From RGIG1959 sp045540655 (GTDB lineage: Bacteria; Bacillota; Clostridia; Oscillospirales; Acutalibacteraceae): a stretch of DNA of 53,335 nt. Shown here piece by piece: positions 24,855-32,330 of the stretch. Under the pieces are notes generated by a model. The model was not told the DNA's origin, searched no databases, and worked only from the letters and a program-made list of their open reading frames with translations. The stretch's first letter is position 1, and every line of letters starts with the position of its first letter. Both the position numbers and the translations under genes were made by a program. The DNA is taken from positions 1 through 53,335 of the forward strand of contig JAZQHP010000056.1 in NCBI GenBank assembly GCA_045540655.1. The letters run 5' to 3'.

Positions 24855-25395
24855 ATACTGCCCCCTCCTTTCCGATGGTACGACGAAGCTCCTGCTTGGC
24901 ACGATACAGCAAATTATCGATCTGCTTTTTGGTTTTCTTCATCACACGGGCGGCTTCTTCGTAAGACAGGCCGTCGAAATACACCAGATGCACCGCGGCT
25001 TGCATATCCACAGGCAAGCCCTGCAAGGCTTCATGCACCAGCATCGCTCGTTCTTCCGCATAAAACGCTTCTTCGGCGGCAACATCGCGCACCGTTTCCT
25101 GCACTGCCGTAAGCGGTACGCTTTGGCGACGGTTTCTGCGTTTGATATAATTCAACGCGCGGCTTCTGCCGATCATAAACAAATAGGTTTTGAGCGTCAC
25201 GCGAAAGTCGTAGCGATGCTTATGCACAACAAGGTCGGTGAACGCATCGATGGCAATATCCTCCGATGCGGACAAATCATGTACATAGCGATCAATGAAA
25301 AACACCAACGGATCAAACAGATCTTTTACAATATCGTCAAAGGCTTCTTCTTCCCCATCCAGATAGCGGCGGTAGCTACAGGCACCGTTATCCAT
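24841..25395 (-). CDS. ECF-type RNA polymerase sigma factor
   Basis: Start ATG 25395 follows AAGGAG; longer frames to 25422 lack a better site. The 184-residue product has region 2 (about 15-90; FFIDRYVHDLSASEDIAIDAF is the region 2.2-like helix, and the TLKTYLFMIGRSRALNYIKRR helix is the region 2.4-like -10 reader) and region 4 (about 120-175; LPVDMQAAVHLVYFDGLSYEEAA, the helix-turn-helix reading the -35). It directs RNA polymerase to a small regulon. The downstream coupled gene is a candidate anti-sigma factor, and two secreted dockerin proteins follow, so the operon likely controls surface proteins. Its own promoter could not be fixed, though a TATAAT lies about 20 bases upstream of the gene. 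Confidence 0.9.
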   Translation of the reverse strand: MDNGACSYRRYLDGEEEAFDDIVKDLFDPLVFFIDRYVHDLSASEDIAIDAFTDLVVHKHRYDFRVTLKTYLFMIGRSRALNYIKRRNRRQSVPLTAVQETVRDVAAEEAFYAEERAMLVHEALQGLPVDMQAAVHLVYFDGLSYEEAARVMKKTKKQIDNLLYRAKQELRRTIGKEGAVYEKL

Positions 25396-25480
25396 GGTTA
25401 TCTCCTTCCCAATTGTTTTCATCTATTATACAACACAAGGACGGTGAAATCCTTATAATTATTGAAAAATTTTCAAGCAA

Positions 25481-25510
25481 TTGCCAAAGCAACGTATTCT
25501 GTGCTATAAT
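25481..25510 (+). promoter_or_regulatory. Promoter of the GNAT gene
   Basis: TTGCCA (25481-25486), 18 bases, extended -10 TGCTATAAT ending at 25510. Confidence 0.7.
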
Positions 25511-25529
25511 ACAGACCGAGGTGATGACC

Positions 25530-25943
25530 ATGATCATTCGCACATACAGTTCGCCGCCGCCCGAAGCGATGGAGGTGCGGCACGTGGTATTTGAAGAGGA
25601 ACAGGGATTTGTGGACGATCCCGATGACACCGATTCCATTGCCACCCATCTGGTCGGATTTGAAAACGAGCGCCCCGTTGCCGTTTGCCGCGTGTTTCGG
25701 GACAGCGAAGGCATTTTTATGCTCGGACGCTTTGCGGTGATCCGCACGTGCCGCGGGCAAGGGCTCGGCGGCGCTTTGCTCGCCGCCGCTGAAGCGCACG
25801 CCCGTCAACAGGGTGCTCACACGCTGGCGCTTCATTCGCAGTGGCACGCCAAAGGATTTTACGAGCAACACGGCTACATCCCGCAAGGCGACATCGAATA
25901 CGAACAGGATCAGCCGCATATTTACATGCAGAAAGCATTATAA
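25530..25943 (+). CDS. GNAT family N-acetyltransferase
   Basis: Start ATG 25530 is 8 bases behind GAGG; an in-frame ATG at 25413 lies upstream of the promoter and is rejected. The 137-residue protein is one GNAT domain like the ElaA/YjcF group: VRHVVFEEEQGF near the N-terminus, the acetyl-CoA loop RTCRGQGLGGALL, AEAHARQQGA helix and the terminal HAKGFYEQHGY motif. It moves an acetyl group from acetyl-CoA to an amine, and the ElaA-like N-terminus favours a small-molecule or peptide substrate. It is a stand-alone gene divergent from the ECF sigma operon and convergent with the dockerin gene behind it. Confidence 0.9.
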   Translation: MIIRTYSSPPPEAMEVRHVVFEEEQGFVDDPDDTDSIATHLVGFENERPVAVCRVFRDSEGIFMLGRFAVIRTCRGQGLGGALLAAAEAHARQQGAHTLALHSQWHAKGFYEQHGYIPQGDIEYEQDQPHIYMQKAL

Positions 25944-25953
25944 AAAACAAACC

Positions 25954-25986
25954 GCCCGCCTGCTTCATGGAAGAAAGCAGGCGGGC
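25954..25986. terminator. Bidirectional terminator between the GNAT gene and the dockerin gene
   Basis: A perfect 12-bp stem, GCCCGCCTGCTT (25954-25965) with AAGCAGGCGGGC (25975-25986). Confidence 0.8.
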
Positions 25987-25994
25987 ATATGCAT

Positions 25995-27878
25995 TTAAGG
26001 GGCTTCGATCGTGACCGAATGTGTGACGGTGCCCGCGGAATTGGGCATCAGCACGTACATAACGGTGATCTGCTTGGCGCTGTGCGGCGGCACGGTCAGC
26101 TTATACGCATAACTCTGGCTGGGATCGTGCTTGCCGATGGTCAGCTTTTTGTCAAGAATCTCGCCGGTTTTGGAATCGCGCACCATGATGAGCAAAGAAC
26201 CGTTATCGTCAAGATTGAGCTGTAAGGTGCGCTGTTTGGCACCCTGATTGATAAAGCTCATGTGCTCCTGGTATTCGATCATCCAGTTGGCGGTGTTGGC
26301 AGGATAACCGCCGCCGTCGGCGTGCTTATTATCAATGGCGGCGGTTTTGCCGTTGATGTCCACGCAGTTGAAGGTGACCATATCCGATCCTGCGCCGCGC
26401 GCTTCGTTCTGCGGGTTGATGTTGGATAACCACGTCGTGACACGGTTGTAGTTTCTGGCGTACTGACGATAGGTGTAATACGGCGTACGCTTGCTGGTAA
26501 CGGTGGAATCCCAGTAGTTCGTGTAACTCACGGGAAGCATACCCGAGCCGATGTTGTCGTGGAACACCCATTTAAGTTGGTTATCGACCACACCATGGGT
26601 GTACGATCTGCCGAGGTATTGCAGATAATAGTTATCGTTTGTCCAATACCCCGTCTGTGCAGGATTCGCCTTGACCTGCGACGTGGAGGTGTAGCAGTAC
26701 ATGCTACCCGTCACCGAGCCGCCCGTCACTTCAAACTTCACAACACCGTTGGCGCAGCTGCTCGCAGGGACAAGCTTGTTGGCGGTACTGCCGACATTGA
26801 TATTGTTATAGGCATCCGAGGTGGTGCCGCCGATAACGTACATGTATTTACCGGCGGGCAGGCAATAGGTGGTCGGCTTGTATACGCGAGGCGTATAGTT
26901 TTCGTACAGATAGTCCGCCGACGCGCCCGACACCGTATTGTACGAGTCAACGAGATCAAAGCTCGTATTGTAGAAATCGTACCACGCTTTTTGTCCGTAC
27001 CACGAGCCTGTCGTCTGATAGCCGACGTTGGTCACCGTGACATACACGTCGGTGGTGCCTTCGTTTTTCAGCTGATAGCCGAGATAGAAACTGTAGCCGC
27101 TCTTATTGGAATGTTCAAACGTCATAAACACTTCACCCGTCAGCCCCGTGTCGCGCATAAAGCATTTGCCGACGCCGGAATACGGAATCTGTTCGGGGTT
27201 GTTGCAATAGAGATACGTACCACCCGTGCGAAGTGCGTAGCTGAGGGTCGGCGAATTCACCGAACCGCTGTTATTGCCGGTAAGCGGTGTATCCGAAATA
27301 TCTTCCGGTGCGAGCAGTTCGTTCGGAAGAATCAGTGCATCGCTCGGCGGTGTCGTCGTCAGTGTGAACGACGTGTTTGCGTATCTCGTCGCGATCACCA
27401 GCTTGTACACACAGCCCTTCGACAGGGTCGTCGTCAGCGACGTCGTGCCGGTTGCCACCTCGGCACCGAAGCGGGTAAGCTGCAGACTCTTTGCCGAGGA
27501 GCAGGACAGCGTATACGTACCGGTGGCGATCGCCTTGACATAATAGGTGCGGGTGCCATCCGAGCCGGATTTATCGTTAACAGAGGATATGCTCATAGAT
27601 TCACCCGGCAACTCGAGCACGTTGTCCTTATTGACAATGCGTTGCAGCAACAGGCGGGCGTCGGTGGTATTGATTGTTCCGTTGCCGTTGTAGTCCGCAA
27701 ACTGCGACACACGCTCATCCATAACCGTTCCCTTGAGCATGTGATTCATCACCTTGAGTACATCCGACGTCGACAACGTGACCGTGGTATCGGCAGACGC
27801 TTCGGGCTGACGACTGTACATACACATCGATGTCAGCATCAATGTCAGCGCCATCAATACGCTGATCCATTTTTTCAT
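25995..27878 (-). CDS. Large secreted dockerin protein of unknown catalytic function
   Basis: Start ATG 27878 follows GGAGG. The 627-residue protein has a signal peptide (about 1-30), then an N-terminal dockerin-like pair: STSDVLKVMNHMLKG as a degenerate half and DYNGNGTINTTDARLLLQRI as a good Ca-loop half. The remaining 540 residues are beta-rich, Tyr/Asn/Thr-rich and end in a domain with strands NDDNGSLLIMVRDSKTG and PHSAKQITVMYVLMPN. I do not recognise the domains; Ig-like or carbohydrate-binding folds are likely. The N-terminal position of the dockerin is less common than the C-terminal one. It is transcribed alone from a strong promoter and shares the 252-base gap upstream with the divergent transglutaminase-like gene. 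Confidence 0.8.
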   Translation of the reverse strand: MKKWISVLMALTLMLTSMCMYSRQPEASADTTVTLSTSDVLKVMNHMLKGTVMDERVSQFADYNGNGTINTTDARLLLQRIVNKDNVLELPGESMSISSVNDKSGSDGTRTYYVKAIATGTYTLSCSSAKSLQLTRFGAEVATGTTSLTTTLSKGCVYKLVIATRYANTSFTLTTTPPSDALILPNELLAPEDISDTPLTGNNSGSVNSPTLSYALRTGGTYLYCNNPEQIPYSGVGKCFMRDTGLTGEVFMTFEHSNKSGYSFYLGYQLKNEGTTDVYVTVTNVGYQTTGSWYGQKAWYDFYNTSFDLVDSYNTVSGASADYLYENYTPRVYKPTTYCLPAGKYMYVIGGTTSDAYNNINVGSTANKLVPASSCANGVVKFEVTGGSVTGSMYCYTSTSQVKANPAQTGYWTNDNYYLQYLGRSYTHGVVDNQLKWVFHDNIGSGMLPVSYTNYWDSTVTSKRTPYYTYRQYARNYNRVTTWLSNINPQNEARGAGSDMVTFNCVDINGKTAAIDNKHADGGGYPANTANWMIEYQEHMSFINQGAKQRTLQLNLDDNGSLLIMVRDSKTGEILDKKLTIGKHDPSQSYAYKLTVPPHSAKQITVMYVLMPNSAGTVTHSVTIEAP

Positions 27879-27946
27879 GATTGTTCCTCCTGTTTGTTTG
27901 GTTTTGATTGTTTTTCCTAAAAACAATCCATCATTCTCCTTATTTT

Positions 27947-27975
27947 AGTATAAATTGTTTGAGTTGTAAAGTCAA
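27947..27975 (-). promoter_or_regulatory. Sigma-A promoter of the 25995-27878 gene
   Basis: On the minus strand TTGACT (27975-27970), 17 bases, TATACT (27952-27947). Confidence 0.8.
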
Positions 27976-28053
27976 CCGTTTCACTTAAATTTCACAAAAG
28001 GATTGCAAGAATGCGACCTTTCTTTACAATTTTTTTGTAATTCACATTTCATC

Positions 28054-28082
28054 TTGCGTGTCGGATCAAAAGCATTTATAAT
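28054..28082 (+). promoter_or_regulatory. Sigma-A promoter of the transglutaminase-like lipoprotein
   Basis: TTGCGT (28054-28059), 17 bases, TATAAT (28077-28082). Confidence 0.75.
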
Positions 28083-28130
28083 GAAGCACACAAGGCTCCG
28101 TGGGTTGAAATATAAAAGGAGGAATCGGCT

Positions 28131-29402
28131 TTGAAACGCGGTGTTTGTATACTGCTGGTACTGTTGATGTTGCTTGGATGCACGGGATGTATTCCTGTAC
28201 AGCTGACGCTGGATTATCTGGTGGGAAATGAAAAAATCGCCGCTGTGGAAGCTCTTCCCCATTTCGGTTTTTCCAACGGGGATGTGCTGGAAACCACCAC
28301 CATTCTGACGGCGGAGGAATTGTTTGCCGAATCGTTGGAATATGACGATTACCGTGTATCCCTGTTTTACGATCAGCTGTCCGACAACGAGCAGAAGATC
28401 TACCGCGCCTACGAATACGCGCTCGAACACGCCTACACCAACGTGCTCATTGACACGTCACTGGTCGAGGACGCCGATCACCTGTATACGATTCTGGAAT
28501 ATCTGTCGCTGGACACCCCGCTTCTGGAGCAAAACCTGCGCTACGAAATGGGAACCTTCACCACCTACTACCCCGTACAGATTTATGATTTTTATGCAAC
28601 GGACGCTTGCTTTGAAGGGTATTATCTGACCATTCATAATTTCGAGTCGTCGCTGTGGGGCAAAAAGCAGGACGCACTCCGCAAAGCGGAGGAGATCCTC
28701 GCCTCGTTGTCCCTGTCGGAGGATATGAGCGCCGTCGAAAAAGCCGAATGCATCTATCGCTACATCGGGGACACGGTGGCATACGAGGACTATGACGAAG
28801 CCAAAGAGTCCGAAGACGATCTGGCGGTCTTCCCCTATCTCTATGACGCCCTCATTCTCGGCAAGACTCATTGCGACGGCTACGCCAACGCCCTGTCATT
28901 ACTGTTGAATATGGCAGGCATCCCCTGCGCGGAAAAGCAATACACCAAAGAGGAAACCGACGAAACCGGTCACACCTGGGCATACGCCAACCTCGGCGAT
29001 GTCTGGACCAACATCGACGGCACGTATGTCGAATGGATCCCCGACAGGGATTGCAGCATGGATGCCGGTCCCGGATTCGGTTTCTCGGATATTTTCCAGC
29101 AGGAATCTCCCGATTATGCCGCGTTTTACAGCAACACCGCACAGGATCTCGTCATGGCACCCGACGCTCATCTCTCCTCCCCGGCGGGCGACGCCTTCGT
29201 CACCGAAGCGGTCAATGCTTACGCCGAACACAACTACGAATGGGCATACATCCTGGTGGATACCTACGACGAAGACGCCCTGGACGAACAGATGCAACGC
29301 ATCGCCAACAGCCTGTACACCCGCATCTGCTATGCCTCATTTTATCTGATGGACGACCGCGCCGCCATCCTCATCTACAGCGGTGACCTCTACAATGTAT
29401 AA
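28131..29402 (+). CDS. Transglutaminase-like lipoprotein
   Basis: The start is TTG at 28131 behind AAAGGAGG. The 423-residue product has a lipoprotein signal peptide (MLLGC/TGC lipobox at residues 15-20). The C-terminal half is a transglutaminase-like (cysteine protease fold) domain with a complete triad: C248 in KTHCDGYANAL, H281 in TGHTWAY and D296 in TNIDGTYVE. The N-terminal half (about 40-200) is helical and unassigned. Such bacterial domains act as proteases or amidases, and a few as crosslinkers. It is anchored outside the membrane among secreted dockerin and glycoside hydrolase genes, so a role in modifying surface proteins or wall peptides is possible. It is a single gene with its own promoter and terminator. 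Confidence 0.85.
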   Translation: MKRGVCILLVLLMLLGCTGCIPVQLTLDYLVGNEKIAAVEALPHFGFSNGDVLETTTILTAEELFAESLEYDDYRVSLFYDQLSDNEQKIYRAYEYALEHAYTNVLIDTSLVEDADHLYTILEYLSLDTPLLEQNLRYEMGTFTTYYPVQIYDFYATDACFEGYYLTIHNFESSLWGKKQDALRKAEEILASLSLSEDMSAVEKAECIYRYIGDTVAYEDYDEAKESEDDLAVFPYLYDALILGKTHCDGYANALSLLLNMAGIPCAEKQYTKEETDETGHTWAYANLGDVWTNIDGTYVEWIPDRDCSMDAGPGFGFSDIFQQESPDYAAFYSNTAQDLVMAPDAHLSSPAGDAFVTEAVNAYAEHNYEWAYILVDTYDEDALDEQMQRIANSLYTRICYASFYLMDDRAAILIYSGDLYNV

Positions 29403-29417
29403 CCGAAAAAAATAAGT

Positions 29418-29459
29418 AAAAAAGCGATGAGAAAGATCCCTCTTTCTCATCGCTTTTTT
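29418..29459. terminator. Long bidirectional terminator
   Basis: A perfect 19-bp stem (29418-29436 with 29441-29459) with a TCCC loop lies between the convergent transglutaminase-like and glycoside hydrolase genes. Confidence 0.9.
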
Positions 29460-29467
29460 ATGTGGCG

Positions 29468-32290
29468 TTATTGCGCCAGACCTTTCTTCAGCGCCGCGAT
29501 CGTCAGCGGTACGCCGTCATCCAGTTCAAAATAGTTGGTAACGTAATTGACGTCATCGATCGACGTATAATCGTTGCAGCTGAACCAGACAGCACCTTTG
29601 ATACGGTCACAGAACTCATATCCGGGCTCCGTGCGATGCGAGAAGCATTCAAACATCGCCTCTACCCACTGCGCCTGCTCGACGGCATTGCGACCGAGCG
29701 TGGTGGTTTGCCACGAGTTGGAGGAATAGCTGTACTGCCGTTCACCGCCCGCACCGCATCCGAACTCGGAAATGATCCACGGATATTCCGTGAAGTGCGG
29801 CGAGTTCTTTTCATACAGCTTGCGATAGCGTTGCTCGAACGAGGTCATCTCGCCGTTGCCCATTTCGTAGGACGTCAGACCGATCGCCTGCACATAGTCC
29901 ATATCGGGCAGATAGCACAGATCCTCGCCCCAGTTGCAGTACGGCGTGGTATCCGCCATGGGGTTGAAGATCCAGATGCAGTTGTCGACGCCTTCCTCCA
30001 GGAAGATCTCGTACATACGCTCCCACGTCATGACAAAGATATCGGGATCGATCAGGTTCACGATGCCGCAATAGCTCGTCCAGTCGGTGTTCATCTCGTT
30101 GTTCAGACGGAACAGCACCGGCTTGCCGTAGGCTTTGACGTCGCGCGCAATAGAGCGGAACAGCTCGTCGTACTCGCCGCGCATGATATCGAAGGTCGGC
30201 GTATAGCCGTAGAGCGACGTGTTGTTGGAGGTGGTAAACTGGTAGCTCATCTGGAGCACCGGCTTGCCGTTGAAGCCGTTGCCGCCCGCAAATTCCTTCG
30301 CCATATCCACGGGGAACGCGTTGACGCTGTTGCCCCAGCCGATGTGCGTGTAGGTCGGCATGATCTCGTAGTCATACGCCAGCTGACCGGACAGCTTGTT
30401 GTAAGCATTGCGGATGCGGCTTTGTTGCGAACCGTAGTTCGACGAGCTCTTTTCCACCATACTCGCCGAGAAGAAGCCCCAATCGGTGCTGTCCTGCGAA
30501 CAGAGCTTTTCGTAGTATGCCGCGGTTTCCGCGTTCCAATACTCGGGCGCTTCGCACGCCAGCGTACCCAGATGGTTGGCGGGTGCGCCCTGGGCGGTGA
30601 ATTCCTTGAAGGATTTCACGATCGCATCCATATCGGCAGAGCGATTCACAGCGGATTTCATCACCAGCAGATGGAACTTCACGTATTCATCCGTTTTACG
30701 GATGACGGCGATGTGATAATACGGCATAGCGATCTGATCGTCCTCTTCGATATGCAGATCGTAGTTGAGCACCGTATACCCCGCCAGTTTGGTGGTGGAT
30801 TCCTGCGTGGCGCGCACGCGGGAAATGTTGTTTGATGCGAGGAAACTGTCACTTGCGACATAGCGGTTGAGCCATTCGGTCAGATAAATATTCCAGCCTT
30901 TCTCCGTGTTGCCGTAGGGGTTCTTGCTTTCGCGCGACACATTAAGAATCATGTCGTCCGTCTCATAGCGCGAGCGATATCCCGCCAGCGAATAATCGGC
31001 GTAAATATCCTCCTCGGGCAACGTGATGGCATACCCGTCCGCCACATTGGCGATGCGGGATTTGCCGTTGGCGCGGAAGATGAATTTGGCATCGCCGCCC
31101 GACGGCTTCACCGCATAATCACGGATGGCTCTGTTATTAAAATAATACGTTGTATCTTGGACAGATGCCGCGCTCGAGAAGCCGTTGGCAGTATCTGCAT
31201 ATGCATTGTTCCAGATCAGAGACACATTTTCATTGACATTCAGATACACGCGATTGCCGCTGGCAAACGAATACAGCACCATCGCGTCCATGATGTCCAC
31301 GTCGTCATCCGCGTTAATGAGCGCCGTGGCAAACTCCACATCGTTGAGCACCGCACCGCCGGACACCGCGCGATACAGGATCATGGCGTCGATCATATCG
31401 CACTTGCCGTCGCCGTTCATATCCCCCGACGGATAGGCATAGGTGATCTCCACGTCCTGCTTTTTCTGAACCGCGGGGATCGTATACGTGCCGTCGACCG
31501 GCGTCAATTCCCGTCCGTTCGCCGTCACGGTAAATGCACCGTTGGCGGTGGCGTACGGCGCGTTCGCCGTCAGCGCAAAGCGATAATCGTAGCCTGCCGC
31601 CGCCTGCGCACTGCCGCTTTCGGTGGTGATCGTATAGGCGTCTGTTTCGTCGGGGAAATTCACGGGATAGGTTTTGGGCGATTTCGCCGTCACCATGATA
31701 TCGTCGACATACAACTGCCACGTATCGGTGGATTTCTGATGGTAGTGGTGAAGCGCCAGATACACCGTCTTACCGCGATACGCGTTCAGATTCGCGCTGT
31801 ATTCCTCATACAAACCGCCCGAATAGAACGAATAATCCGCGATCACCTGACTGTCGGTGAGCGTGGTCGGATCGGTGATAGGCGATTCCGACACATATAC
31901 TTTCAGCCAGTCGGGCGAGCCGGGCATGTACGACGTATACATCTGAAAAGACAACGCAAAATCCGCCTGCGCCTCTCCGTTGAGCGTGACAGCGGGCAAC
32001 ATCAGCCACTCATCGGGCGTGACCTTCTGACTGCCGCCGATCTTGCGCGAGTGCGAAAAGATGCAGTTGCCGCCGGAAGGATAGCCGCTCTTGGTGGCAA
32101 CCGTCCAGCCCTGACCGTCTCCGTCAGCATCCACCGCCGACCATCCCGCAGGCAATGCGTCACTGCTTTCGAAGCCTTCGTAAAGCAAGGTGGACGTTGC
32201 CGCCGTGGCAGCGGGAGAAAACGGCACAGCCACCGTCATCAGGATGATCGCGCACAGCACCGCTGTCCATTGTTTAAACACACGTTTCAT
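29468..32290 (-). CDS. Secreted GH26-like glycoside hydrolase with anchor-J and dockerin domains
   Basis: Start ATG 32290 follows AAAGGA. The 940-residue protein opens with a signal peptide (1-33). A choice-of-anchor J-type beta sandwich covers about 35-205 (LLYEGFESS opening, WQLYVDDIMV close), then a beta linker. A mid-chain dockerin pair lies at about 285-345 (DMNGDGKCDMIDAMILY, then NADDDVDIMDAMVLY). The C-terminal module (about 440-940) has a TIM-barrel look. Probable acid/base E732 is in NNEMNTDW and the nucleophile E842 in ISEFGCG, 110 apart as in GH26 mannanases and other clan A enzymes. The internal dockerin is unusual. It would cut beta-mannan or a similar beta-glycan, or a beta-1,3/1,4-glucan; substrate unproven. 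Confidence 0.75.
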   Translation of the reverse strand: MKRVFKQWTAVLCAIILMTVAVPFSPAATAATSTLLYEGFESSDALPAGWSAVDADGDGQGWTVATKSGYPSGGNCIFSHSRKIGGSQKVTPDEWLMLPAVTLNGEAQADFALSFQMYTSYMPGSPDWLKVYVSESPITDPTTLTDSQVIADYSFYSGGLYEEYSANLNAYRGKTVYLALHHYHQKSTDTWQLYVDDIMVTAKSPKTYPVNFPDETDAYTITTESGSAQAAAGYDYRFALTANAPYATANGAFTVTANGRELTPVDGTYTIPAVQKKQDVEITYAYPSGDMNGDGKCDMIDAMILYRAVSGGAVLNDVEFATALINADDDVDIMDAMVLYSFASGNRVYLNVNENVSLIWNNAYADTANGFSSAASVQDTTYYFNNRAIRDYAVKPSGGDAKFIFRANGKSRIANVADGYAITLPEEDIYADYSLAGYRSRYETDDMILNVSRESKNPYGNTEKGWNIYLTEWLNRYVASDSFLASNNISRVRATQESTTKLAGYTVLNYDLHIEEDDQIAMPYYHIAVIRKTDEYVKFHLLVMKSAVNRSADMDAIVKSFKEFTAQGAPANHLGTLACEAPEYWNAETAAYYEKLCSQDSTDWGFFSASMVEKSSSNYGSQQSRIRNAYNKLSGQLAYDYEIMPTYTHIGWGNSVNAFPVDMAKEFAGGNGFNGKPVLQMSYQFTTSNNTSLYGYTPTFDIMRGEYDELFRSIARDVKAYGKPVLFRLNNEMNTDWTSYCGIVNLIDPDIFVMTWERMYEIFLEEGVDNCIWIFNPMADTTPYCNWGEDLCYLPDMDYVQAIGLTSYEMGNGEMTSFEQRYRKLYEKNSPHFTEYPWIISEFGCGAGGERQYSYSSNSWQTTTLGRNAVEQAQWVEAMFECFSHRTEPGYEFCDRIKGAVWFSCNDYTSIDDVNYVTNYFELDDGVPLTIAALKKGLAQ

Positions 32291-32330
32291 AATCGCATTC
32301 CTTTTCTGTTTATTCGGCAAGATACCGTCT

